A DNA stretch of 64,000 nt from Burkholderia sp. FERM BP-3421 (GTDB lineage Bacteria; Pseudomonadota; Gammaproteobacteria; Burkholderiales; Burkholderiaceae), in NCBI RefSeq assembly GCF_028657905.1, contig NZ_CP117782.1, positions 1,426,001-1,490,000 of the forward strand. The letters run 5' to 3'. The translations under genes were made by a program, and so were the position numbers. Every line of letters starts with the position of its first letter. Position 1 is the stretch's first letter. Below, piece after piece: positions 17,735 through 25,182 of this stretch. The notes beneath the pieces were generated by a model that was given only the letters and a program-made list of their open reading frames with translations, did not search any database and was not told where the DNA came from.

Positions 17735-19063
17735 TCATTTCGAAAATCCCGGGCCGATATCCGGCGACAGCACGCCGCCCAGATACGACCGCCACACCGG
17801 CCCGTCGCGCTGCTCGGACAACTCGCCCGGCGTCGCGGGCAGCGGCGCGCCCTGCGCGATCGGCGCGACCAGGTGCGGCGTCACGATGATCACCAGCTCC
17901 TTGTCGTTCTGCTGATAGCTGAGGTTCTTGAAGAACGCCCCGATGATCGGCAAATCGCCGAGGAACGGCACCTTGTTCAGATTCGACGTCGTCTCGCGAT
18001 CGATCAGGCCGCCGATCATGAAACTTTCCCCGTCGCCCAGCTCGACCGTCGTGTCGGCGCGCCGCGTCGTGAGCGCCGGCACCTGGATGCCGTCGATCGT
18101 GATCGAGTGCACGAAATCGAGCTGGCTCGACTCCGGCGCGACCTTCAGCGCGATCCGCCGTGGGCTCAATACGGTCGGCGTGAGCGTGAGCCCGACGCCG
18201 TAGGGCTTCCAGTCGATCGAAATGGTGCCGAGCGACTGCGGCACCGGCACCGGGATCTCGCCGCCCGCGAGGAAGCTCGCGCTCTGGCCCGACAGTGCGA
18301 CGAGCGTCGGCTGCGCGAGCACGCGCGCGAGATTGTTCGCCTCGAGGATCGACAGGTCCGCGAACAGCCCGCGCGACGCGGAGCCGACGATCAGGTTGAA
18401 CGCGGATGCGATCGGAATGTTCGCGTTGATCGAGGCCGTCGACGAGGTCCCGCCCGTCACCGACTGCAACCCGGACGGCGCGAACGAGCCGAACGTGAAG
18501 CCGTTGTTCTGCTTGAAGAGGTTGATACCGGCCTGCTTGATCACCGAGCGGCTGAACTCGACCACCCGCACGTCGACCTGCACCACGCTCTTGCCCGCGA
18601 TCGTCGCCGCGTCGATCACCGCGCCGTCCTTGCTGACCATGGTCCTGGCGATCGCCAGCGCGTGCTCGTGCGAATCAGCCGACGCGGCGGAGCCGGTCAC
18701 CACCGCGGTGCCGTTGAACGACCTCACGCTCGGCCCGCCCTGGCCGGACAATGCGCGCGCGGCGCCGCTGACGACGTTGACGTTGTAGACCATCGGCTCT
18801 TCGCGCCCCCGTTCCCACACCATGACATTGGTCGAACCCGCTGCCTTCGCGACCAACAGCACGCCGCCGCGTCCGCCCTTGACGACCAGCACGTCCGCGA
18901 CGCTCGGATCGCCGACCGCGACCCGCTGCAGGTCGCGACCGCCGGCAAGCTGACGCTGCGCGCCGACCGACAGCTCGATCGTGCTCTCGCCCGCCGCGCC
19001 CGCGCCGGACACGACGAGCAGCGCACATACCGCAATGACCAATGCAATCAATTTATTTTTCAT
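17735..19063 (-). CDS. cpaC: Flp pilus secretin CpaC/RcpA
   Basis: A 442-residue outer-membrane secretin through which the Flp pilus exits. It has a signal peptide (MKNKLIALVIAVCALLVVSG, cleaved near AGA), an N-terminal pilus-secretin domain (IELSVGAQRQLAGGRDLQRV, VAVGDPSVADVLVVKGGRGG), a BON-like middle part, and the secretin core from about residue 225: QPTLVALSGQSASFLAGGEI, GVGLTLTPTVLSPRRIALKV, GDGESFMIGGLIDRETTSNL, VPFLGDLPIIGAFFKNLSYQ and ELVIIVTPHLVAPI. These are the standard secretin signatures. It is shorter than type II GspD, as expected for CpaC/RcpA. It lies 64 bp after cpaB and 90 bp before tadZ. Confidence 0.93.
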   Translation of the reverse strand: MKNKLIALVIAVCALLVVSGAGAAGESTIELSVGAQRQLAGGRDLQRVAVGDPSVADVLVVKGGRGGVLLVAKAAGSTNVMVWERGREEPMVYNVNVVSGAARALSGQGGPSVRSFNGTAVVTGSAASADSHEHALAIARTMVSKDGAVIDAATIAGKSVVQVDVRVVEFSRSVIKQAGINLFKQNNGFTFGSFAPSGLQSVTGGTSSTASINANIPIASAFNLIVGSASRGLFADLSILEANNLARVLAQPTLVALSGQSASFLAGGEIPVPVPQSLGTISIDWKPYGVGLTLTPTVLSPRRIALKVAPESSQLDFVHSITIDGIQVPALTTRRADTTVELGDGESFMIGGLIDRETTSNLNKVPFLGDLPIIGAFFKNLSYQQNDKELVIIVTPHLVAPIAQGAPLPATPGELSEQRDGPVWRSYLGGVLSPDIGPGFSK

Positions 19064-19127
19064 TGTGTCGGAGACCGCGTTGCGGCCTTCTCCCTACCGT
19101 CACTGGTTCAACTGCCCACCACCTCGA

Positions 19128-20018
19128 TCAATAGGCGACCGTCTCGGCCCGCCCACCCCGTATGACCTCGATGCTGCCGCCCTGGCGCGGCGCAGCGTTC
19201 ACGCGCGGCTTCGGCGCGGGCGCGCTGTCGCTGTGCGACAGATCACCCAGCACGAGCCCCAGCGCGGCCTGCGCCGACTGACTCTGGCTCGGCGCCGCGC
19301 GGATCGCGACCGTCTGCGCCGCGACCTCCTCGTCGCGCGGGCTGCGCAATGCAAGCACCAGCCGGCCGCTCGCCTCGGCGAGCGTCAGCGCGTCGACCTG
19401 CGCGGTCGGCACGGCCAGCACCGCGGTTCGCGCGGCGGAACCCGTCGGGCCGGTGGTGCCGTCGCGATCGGCGGTCGCATCGCCGAACGCGAGCACCCGC
19501 ACCCGCGACAACAGCAGCCGCGCCTGTGACTTGGCGATTTCCGAGCCGCTCATGCCGAACCCGCCCTCGCGCTTCAGGCTCACGAACACGTCGACGAAAT
19601 TGCCGGGCCGCAGCCGGCTGCCCACCGCGTTGGCCTCGTCGACCTTGACCGCGACCGCGCGCTCGCCCGGCGCGATCTGGTCGGCGAGCCCGGACATCAG
19701 CGCGGTCTCGACCACCGGCGCCTGCGCGGCGATCGCATTGACCGGAATCCGGCCCGCGACCGCCGCCGGATCACCGAACGCGCCCGGCGGCAACGCGCCA
19801 GCCTGCTGGATCTTCAGCGCATCGAGCGGAATCGGCTGGCCGGCGGGCAACGCGCGCACCGCGACGACGAGCGGGAAGCTGTGCGCAGGCACCGCCTGCA
19901 CGATGGTCGTCGGGGCCGGCTGCGCCGGCTTGCGGCCGAGCACCCACGCATAGATGCCGAGGAGGACGGCGATCCCGATCAGCAGTCCCGCGATGATCTT
20001 CGTCAGATTGTTGGCCAT
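19128..20018 (-). CDS. cpaB: Flp pilus assembly protein CpaB/RcpC
   Basis: A 296-residue periplasmic protein anchored by one N-terminal helix (LTKIIAGLLIGIAVLLGIYA). The ATG at 20018 gives this start; an in-frame Met 13 codons upstream is less likely. A SAF domain follows (PLVVAVRALPAGQPIPLDAL; GRIPVNAIAAQAPVVETALM), then the RcpC/CpaB C-terminal domain (RPGNFVDVFVSLK, VRVLAFGDA, TAVLAVPTAQVDALTLAEAS). CpaB works with the secretin CpaC in the outer part of the Tad machine. The gene lies between tadE and cpaC. Confidence 0.9.
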   Translation of the reverse strand: MANNLTKIIAGLLIGIAVLLGIYAWVLGRKPAQPAPTTIVQAVPAHSFPLVVAVRALPAGQPIPLDALKIQQAGALPPGAFGDPAAVAGRIPVNAIAAQAPVVETALMSGLADQIAPGERAVAVKVDEANAVGSRLRPGNFVDVFVSLKREGGFGMSGSEIAKSQARLLLSRVRVLAFGDATADRDGTTGPTGSAARTAVLAVPTAQVDALTLAEASGRLVLALRSPRDEEVAAQTVAIRAAPSQSQSAQAALGLVLGDLSHSDSAPAPKPRVNAAPRQGGSIEVIRGGRAETVAY

Positions 20019-20114
20019 GGTGTTGTTGTCGGAACAGCGAAAGAAAGGCTGAAACAAACCGGTCGCGTCAGGTTCCGCGGCGAGCGTGCCGTTAACGGCG
20101 CAAGGGCGGGCTCC

Positions 20115-20585
20115 TCATATGATCGTGGCGGGATTGATCTCGACCGTCGCCTGGCTCGTCAGCGTCGTCGGCAATGCGCCGGTGAACAGCGCGATCGTCG
20201 GCACCAGCGGGCTGCTCGCATACGGATAGGTGATCGTGACCTGCACGCAGTACATCGTCGCGTCGAACGAACACGGCTGCTGCGCGACGCTCGTGCAGGT
20301 GGCATTGGTCGACAGCCAGCCCGTCAGGCCGTTGGCGGCGGTGCAGGCGGCCGTCGCGCGCAGGCCGAGCGCAGCCGTGGGCGTGGTCGCCACCTGGTAG
20401 TTGAGCGCGGCGCGCGCGCCTTCGGTCGCGGCGAGCGTCAGGCTCTGCTGCGCGGCGAAGATCATCCCGTAGGTGACGATCGCGTAGAAGATCACGAAGA
20501 ACAGCGGGAACAGGATCGCGAATTCGACCGCCGTCGCGCCTCGCTGGCGCCGGCTCCACAGCCGTGGCGTGATGGCAGGCTTCAT
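20115..20585 (-). CDS. tadE: TadE-like minor pilin
   Basis: A 156-residue TadE-family protein. The ATG at 20585 overlaps the tadV stop (ATGA), indicating coupling. The N-terminus RQRGATAVEFAILFPLFFVI is the TadE signature: basic residues, then G-x-x-x-x-E-F/Y with a hydrophobic helix like that of type IV pilins. TadE is processed by the TadV prepilin peptidase and is needed for Flp pilus assembly. The remainder has four cysteines in the 100-130 region that could form disulfides. Confidence 0.9.
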   Translation of the reverse strand: MKPAITPRLWSRRQRGATAVEFAILFPLFFVIFYAIVTYGMIFAAQQSLTLAATEGARAALNYQVATTPTAALGLRATAACTAANGLTGWLSTNATCTSVAQQPCSFDATMYCVQVTITYPYASSPLVPTIALFTGALPTTLTSQATVEINPATII

Positions 20586-21082
20586 TGCGCCCCCCCGGTG
20601 TAAGTAAGGTAGGCGAGCCAGCAGGCTGCCGGCACGACCAGGCACGCCGCATACGGCGTCGAGCGCCGCGCGCCCAGGGCGAAGGTCGGCGTGCCGCCCC
20701 GCCACAGCGTGACGAGCGAAGTCCGGGTCAGCAGCATCACGCCGAGCGCGTGGAGCCCCGCGGCGATGCTTGCGACAATCCACAGCCACGGCAGCGCGCT
20801 GATGCCGCACCAGGCGCCCAGGACGGCAAAGACTTTCACGTCGGCCGCGCCCATGACGCGCAATGCAAAAAATGGAAACAGCGAGACCAATCCAATACCG
20901 CCGCCCAACAACGCGCCGGAAAGCGTGGTACCGAATGGATTATGTCGGCCAGCTGTAAATATGAAAACCGCAATCAATCCGGAAATCACGAGCGCATTGG
21001 GAATACGGCGGTCGCGGCAATCGTCGATCGCGACTGCGGTAGCCCAGGCGAAAAAGAAAGCAACACTGAATAAGTGAACCAT
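20582..21082 (-). CDS. tadV: Prepilin peptidase TadV/CpaA
   Basis: A 166-residue inner-membrane aspartyl protease of family A24. I start it at the ATG at 21082 (MVHLFSVAFFF); a Met 35 codons upstream would add a non-hydrophobic leader. The first conserved aspartate region is AIDDCRDRRIPNA (D20-D24), and the second is GAADVKVFA (D81), matching the GxGDxK/F active-site motif with Ala in place of the second Gly. It cleaves the leader of Flp and TadE. It lies 82 bp downstream of flp and overlaps tadE. Confidence 0.92.
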   Translation of the reverse strand: MVHLFSVAFFFAWATAVAIDDCRDRRIPNALVISGLIAVFIFTAGRHNPFGTTLSGALLGGGIGLVSLFPFFALRVMGAADVKVFAVLGAWCGISALPWLWIVASIAAGLHALGVMLLTRTSLVTLWRGGTPTFALGARRSTPYAACLVVPAACWLAYLTYTGGAQ

Positions 21083-21164
21083 TTCAGCCTCAATCGCCCA
21101 CGCAACGGTACGCGGATTGCCGAAGCAATCCGCGATTCGTAATAACGCGTAACAATCCAGTGCG

Positions 21165-21335
21165 TTATGCCGTCGGCAGCTTCGCAACGATGCTGGAGAA
21201 CACGGCGTTCAGCGATGAGCCGAGCGTGCCGACGCTGGTGGCGATGACGACCGCGATCAGACCTGCGATCAGACCATACTCGATCGCGGTGACGCCCGTT
21301 TCTTCCCGTAGGAAGCGATTCATCAGTGCTTTCAT
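21165..21335 (-). CDS. flp: Flp major pilin
   Basis: A 56-residue prepilin. The short leader MKALMNRFLREETG is followed by VTAIEYGLIAGLIAVVIATS: cleavage by TadV after the Gly leaves a mature N-terminus with Glu at +5 next to Tyr, the Glu-Tyr signature of Flp pilins. The C-terminus is SVGTLGSSLNAVFSSIVAKL then PTA. Stop TAA is at 21165-21167 and the ribosome site is AGGATCACC. It is the first gene of the Tad locus and would form the fibre. Only one flp copy is present here. Confidence 0.93.
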   Translation of the reverse strand: MKALMNRFLREETGVTAIEYGLIAGLIAVVIATSVGTLGSSLNAVFSSIVAKLPTA

Positions 21336-21720
21336 GGTGATCCTCGTGCCTTGGAGTTTTCGTTGGCCCTAATGCGCCTCGCATAACGGCCCACTTTGCC
21401 GCATCGTCGTCCCCGGCGACGTGACAATTTCGTTATAGCTCGTATTTCAGGAGCTCTTCACAATTTGAAGCAAGTTAACAGTCATCGCTATAGCGTCCTC
21501 CTCGTGTACCAATTCGTACAAACCTTGCACGGACGAATCTTATATCCGAACCTCTTTGCCTTCCAACTTGTTTTATACATTTCGTTCAGACAATCCAACG
21601 TCACGTACACCTTATTTGTACGGCTTTTCGGTAGCACTTACACATAGGACTTACGATAGGTTAGATCTGCCAGCCTAATCCATCTATAAAACAATCGTTT
21701 CAAATTTCGAAGCACTGACT

Positions 21721-21743
21721 GCGTTACGCGATGTGCGTAACGC
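21721..21743. promoter_or_regulatory. Inverted repeat, candidate activator site
   Basis: GCGTTACGC and GCGTAACGC are perfect 9-bp arms around a 5-base spacer. It lies about 155 bp upstream of the sigma-54 -24 element at 21899, the usual distance for enhancer-binding-protein sites. A related half-site GTTACGTACC follows at 21761. Assignment to the sigma-54 activator at 8606-9997 is inferred from position. Confidence 0.5.
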
Positions 21744-21898
21744 AAAACCCTCGGCGTTACGTTACGTACCCCGTGCGACGTATCGTCGTATTGTTCATTT
21801 CATCTGGTTTTCTCCTCGCGCCGCAGGGTAGGGAAATCCTTGCTGGACAAGGACGATCGTCCGTTTTTCGCGTGTTCCGAACAGACAGTCGAATGGTG

Positions 21899-21914
21899 TG
21901 GCACGGCAGTTGCA
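21899..21914 (+). promoter_or_regulatory. Sigma-54 (-24/-12) promoter
   Basis: TGGCACGGCAGTTGCA matches the sigma-54 consensus TGGCAC-N5-TTGCA with the obligatory GG and GC elements separated by exactly 10 bases. Transcription would start near 21926, about 44 bases before the first lipoprotein gene. This is the strongest promoter call in the window. Confidence 0.85.
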
Positions 21915-21969
21915 GGGTGGATATCGCGGTAACCACACACACACCACATGACAGCAACGCGAGGATGAT

Positions 21970-23685
21970 ATGGACACCCTGACTTTTGTACATGGCACGC
22001 TCCGGACGACTTTGATCGCGGCCACCGTGGCAACCATGCTTACCCTGACCGCTTGCGGCGGTTCCGGCACGCTCAGCTCGGGACTCGGCGGCGGCTCCAG
22101 ATCCGGTACGTCGGGCGGCGTGACCACCACGACGTCGGGCACCTCCTCCGGCTCCAGTTCCGGCACCTCGGGTTCCAGCTCCGGGACGTCCGGCTCCAGC
22201 TCGGGCACGTCGGGCTCGAGCTCGGGCACCAGCTCCGGTACGAGTTCGGGAACCAGTTCCGGCACCAGCTCGGGCACCGGCGCATCGGTCAACGCAGTCG
22301 GCTCGGTGCTCGCCGGCACCGGCAACATCGTCACGAATGTGGGCGCAACGGTATCCGGCGTCGGCACCGTGGTCGCCAATCAATCGCTGCCCGGCGTCAG
22401 CCCCCAGACGACGCAATCGCTCGGCGGCGTCGTCCAGCATGTCGGCGGCGCGGTCAGCGCGCTCGGCAACGGCCTGAACAGCGGCCTCGGCCAGCTCGGC
22501 GCCACCGCCAACCCGCTCGGCACCACGCTGGCCAGCACGGGCAACGTGGTCGGACAGCTCGGCGACGCGGTCACCAGCACCGGCGCCCTCGTGACCAGCC
22601 TCGGCAGCGGCCCGCTCGCACCGCTCGCGCCCGTCACCTCGGCCGTCGGCGGGCTCGTCGCCTCGCTCGGCAACTCGGTCACGACGACCGGCACGAATCT
22701 CGGCGTCGCGCTGTCGACCGGCCCGGTGCAGCAACTGACGCAAACGGTCAGCTCCGCCATCACGCCGATCACGACGATGGTCGGGAATACTACGCAAACG
22801 GTCGGCAACGCAACCGGCCTCGGCGCGCCGGTCAACACCCTGCTCGGCACCATCGGCAACGGCCTCAATCAGGCCGGCGCCCTGCTCGCATCGACGGGCG
22901 GCAACCCGGTGACGACCGGGCTCGGCGGCACCGTGTCGGCGACCGGCAACACCGTCAAGTCGGTGGGCGGCCTGCTGTCCGGCACCGGCGGCGCCAATCC
23001 GCTCGCGCCGATCACCGGCATCGTCAACGGCCTGACCGGCACGCTCGGCGGCGGCGTCGGCGGCGGGAGCGGCGGCACCAATCCGCTTGCCCCCATCACC
23101 GGCCTCCTCTCGACCGTCACCGGCGCACTCGGCGGTGCGACGGGCGGCGCAGGCGGCGCCAACCCGCTCGCCCCCGTCACCGGCCTCGTCTCGACCGTCA
23201 CCGGTGCGCTCGGCGGTGCGACGGGCGGCGCAGGCGGCGCCAACCCGCTCGCCCCCGTCACCGGCCTCGTCTCGACCGTCACCGGTGCGCTCGGCGGTGC
23301 GACGGGCGGCGCGGGCGGCGCCAACCCGCTCGCCCCCGTCACCGGCCTCGTCTCGACCGTCACCGGTGCGCTCGGCGGCGCGACGGGCGGCGCGGGCGGC
23401 GCCAACCCGCTCGCCCCCGTCACCGGCCTCGTCTCGACCGTCACCGGTGCGCTCGGCGGCGCGACGGGCGGCGCGGGCGGCGCCAACCCGCTCGCCCCCG
23501 TCACCACCGTCGTGTCGACCGTCACCGGCAGCGTGTCCGGCTCGGCAGGCGCGACGGCGGGTGCGGCAGGCGGGGCTTCGCTGTCCGGCTCGAGCGGCGG
23601 CACGAGCAGCGCGAACAATCCGCTCGCGCCGATCACGTCACTCGTCGGCGGCCTGCTCGGCAGCCTCGGCGGCAAGCCTCATTAA
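21970..23685 (+). CDS. Repeat-rich surface lipoprotein (collagen-like class), TpsB-linked, copy 1
   Basis: A 571-residue low-complexity lipoprotein. Signal peptide to residue 28 with lipobox LTAC (mature Cys29). After the Cys comes a flexible stalk of about 60 residues of SSGT/GTSG repeats (DNA 22130-22290), then a Gly/Thr/Val/Leu-rich part (VNAVGSVLAGTGNIVTNVGA and similar) and, from about residue 330, repeats of the form NPLAPVTGLVSTVTGALGGA. Five to six nearly identical 27-residue units are encoded by an 81-bp DNA repeat. There are no cysteines beyond the lipid one and few charged residues. Databases often label such Burkholderia proteins collagen-like, but there is no regular Gly-X-Y triplet run. 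It is first in a sigma-54-driven cluster with a paralogue and a TpsB pore. A role as surface adhesin or matrix protein is inferred. Confidence 0.75.
   Translation: MDTLTFVHGTLRTTLIAATVATMLTLTACGGSGTLSSGLGGGSRSGTSGGVTTTTSGTSSGSSSGTSGSSSGTSGSSSGTSGSSSGTSSGTSSGTSSGTSSGTGASVNAVGSVLAGTGNIVTNVGATVSGVGTVVANQSLPGVSPQTTQSLGGVVQHVGGAVSALGNGLNSGLGQLGATANPLGTTLASTGNVVGQLGDAVTSTGALVTSLGSGPLAPLAPVTSAVGGLVASLGNSVTTTGTNLGVALSTGPVQQLTQTVSSAITPITTMVGNTTQTVGNATGLGAPVNTLLGTIGNGLNQAGALLASTGGNPVTTGLGGTVSATGNTVKSVGGLLSGTGGANPLAPITGIVNGLTGTLGGGVGGGSGGTNPLAPITGLLSTVTGALGGATGGAGGANPLAPVTGLVSTVTGALGGATGGAGGANPLAPVTGLVSTVTGALGGATGGAGGANPLAPVTGLVSTVTGALGGATGGAGGANPLAPVTGLVSTVTGALGGATGGAGGANPLAPVTTVVSTVTGSVSGSAGATAGAAGGASLSGSSGGTSSANNPLAPITSLVGGLLGSLGGKPH
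23080..23565 (+). repeat. 81-bp tandem repeats inside lipoprotein gene
   Basis: Six in-frame units, with the core AACCCGCTCGCCCCCGTCAC starting at 23161, 23242, 23323, 23404 and 23485, each exactly 81 bp apart, plus a diverged first unit near 23080. Neighbouring units differ by only one or a few bases, so they are recently amplified or gene-converted. Each encodes 27 residues with NPLAPVTG. Copy number may vary between strains and assemblies. Confidence 0.9.
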
Positions 23686-23703
23686 GACAGCGAGGAGTCG
23701 ATC

Positions 23704-25041
23704 ATGAGCCACCCCCACCTTATCCGCCCGGCCACGCTCAACACCTGGCGCGTCCCGCTCACCACGCTCGCCGCCGCGCTCGCCACCGCCTGCCTGCTCG
23801 CCGCGTGCGGCGGCAGCGACGTGACCGCCCCGCCGGCCGCGAGCACCGGCACGGGCAGCGGCAGCGGTTCCGGCTCGGGCAGCGGCACCACCACGACCCA
23901 GACCACCGCAGGCACCGCGGGCGTCATCAACACGCTCGGCAAGACCGCGATGGATCTCGGCAGCACGGTGGGGTCGGTCAGCGTGCCGGGTCTCGGCAAC
24001 GGCGTCACGCAAGGGCTCGGCACCACGGTGTCGGGCGCCGGCACCATCCTGAACGCCGCGGCCGACGCCATCAGCAACGGCCTCGGCCAGACCGGCTCGA
24101 CATCGAATCCGGTCGGCACCACGGTCGCCGGGCTCGGCAGCGTGGTCAGCGCGGCCAGCCCCGCCGTGCAGGGCCTCGGCGACACGGTCCAGGCGCTCGG
24201 CACGGGTCCGCTCTCGCCGCTGTCGCCGCTCACGACCCCCGCCAGCACGCTGATCGACACGGTCGCGAACGGCGCCAACGCAGGCGGCAAGACGCTCGGC
24301 ACCGTGCTGTCGTCCGGCCCGGTCCAGCAGGTGACCCAGCCGCTCAGCAACGCGATCACACCGATCGTGATCACGGCGGGCCAGGTGACCCAGACGATCG
24401 GCACGACCTCGGGCCTCGGGCAGCCGGCCTCCGGTCTGCTCGCGCAGGTCGGCGGCGCGATCGGCTCGGCCGGCGCGCAGGTCGGCGGCTCATCTAGCCA
24501 GCCGCTCGTCGGCGACGTCGGCCAGCTGGTGTCGTCGGTCGGCAACACCGTGACCAACGCAGGCGGTGTCGTGAACCCGGCCGGCCCGAACGGCGCCGCG
24601 CCGATCCCCGGCCTGACGGTGAGCCTCGTCGGCGGCTCGTCGGCCACGGTCGGGGCCGGCTCGGCCGGCGGTTCGCCCGCCAACCCGCTCAACGGCGTGC
24701 TGTCGACCCTCGGCCTCGGCGCGAATCCACTCGGCTCCGTGACCGGCCTCGTCGGCAGCTCGGGCGCAGGCGGCCCGCTCGCCCCCGTGACCGGCATCGT
24801 ATCGAGCGTCACGGGTTCGCTCGGCGCCGCCACCGGCGGTGCGAATCCGCTCGCGCCCGTCACGGGTTTGCTGAATACTGTCACGGGTACCGTCGGCGGC
24901 GCGGGCAGCGCGAGCGGCAGCAATCCGCTCGCACCGATCACCGGGCTCGTCAGCAGCACGACGGCGTCGAGCGGCAGCGCGAGCGGCCCGCTCGCGCCGG
25001 TGACGGGACTGTTGGGCACACTCGGCGGCATCGGCAAGTAA
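23704..25041 (+). CDS. Repeat-rich surface lipoprotein, copy 2
   Basis: A 445-residue paralogue of the preceding gene, 18 bp downstream of its stop. The ATG at 23704 has GCGAGGAG upstream. The signal peptide ends with lipobox LLAAC followed by GGSD. It then has a shorter Gly/Ser/Thr stalk (GTGSGSGSGSGSGTTTTQTT) and the same organisation as copy 1: Gly/Val/Thr-rich segments with GLGQTGSTSNPVGTTVAGLG and SSGPVQQVTQPLSNAITPIV, closely resembling SNPLGTT and STGPVQQLTQTVSSAITPIT of copy 1. It ends in degenerate NPLAPVTGL units. The copies align along their whole length but the DNA repeats here are diverged. Both probably share the fate set by the downstream TpsB protein. Confidence 0.75.
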   Translation: MSHPHLIRPATLNTWRVPLTTLAAALATACLLAACGGSDVTAPPAASTGTGSGSGSGSGSGTTTTQTTAGTAGVINTLGKTAMDLGSTVGSVSVPGLGNGVTQGLGTTVSGAGTILNAAADAISNGLGQTGSTSNPVGTTVAGLGSVVSAASPAVQGLGDTVQALGTGPLSPLSPLTTPASTLIDTVANGANAGGKTLGTVLSSGPVQQVTQPLSNAITPIVITAGQVTQTIGTTSGLGQPASGLLAQVGGAIGSAGAQVGGSSSQPLVGDVGQLVSSVGNTVTNAGGVVNPAGPNGAAPIPGLTVSLVGGSSATVGAGSAGGSPANPLNGVLSTLGLGANPLGSVTGLVGSSGAGGPLAPVTGIVSSVTGSLGAATGGANPLAPVTGLLNTVTGTVGGAGSASGSNPLAPITGLVSSTTASSGSASGPLAPVTGLLGTLGGIGK

Positions 25042-25182
25042 CGCGTCACGCGCGCGACGCTGGCCGAGCGGGACGCGCGGTTTCACGAGATTCGGCACCA
25101 CAAGAAAAGACCACGATGCGCGGCGCGGGACCGGCCGCGCATCGGCATCGAAAAACGAAAAGCAGGCCAACGAGGAATCACG

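Larger units (their letters stand above)
21336..21969. promoter_or_regulatory. Divergent AT-rich control region between Tad pilus and TpsB clusters
   Basis: A 634-bp region, clearly poorer in GC than its neighbours, between flp (minus) and the repeat-lipoprotein operon (plus). It contains two GTACA-type inverted repeats (21505-21520 and 21604-21622), a 9-bp inverted repeat at 21721-21743, a related GTTACGTACC at 21761-21770, and a sigma-54 promoter at 21899-21914. I see no supported gene. No sigma-54 element was found facing flp; a weak TATAAC about 100 bp upstream of flp is a possible -10. Confidence 0.65.

Noticed and set aside
21396..21647. An 83-codon open frame in the pilus control region
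   Set aside because: Lies in AT-rich promoter DNA with operator-like dyads and has no ribosome site.
23080..23565. Regular direct repeats as a possible CRISPR array
   Set aside because: Units are contiguous in-frame 81-bp copies without unique spacers and encode protein repeats.
22053..24497. An 814-codon Arg/His-rich frame overlapping both repeat lipoproteins
   Set aside because: Out-of-frame reading of the repeats; the true frame has signal peptides, lipoboxes and ribosome sites.
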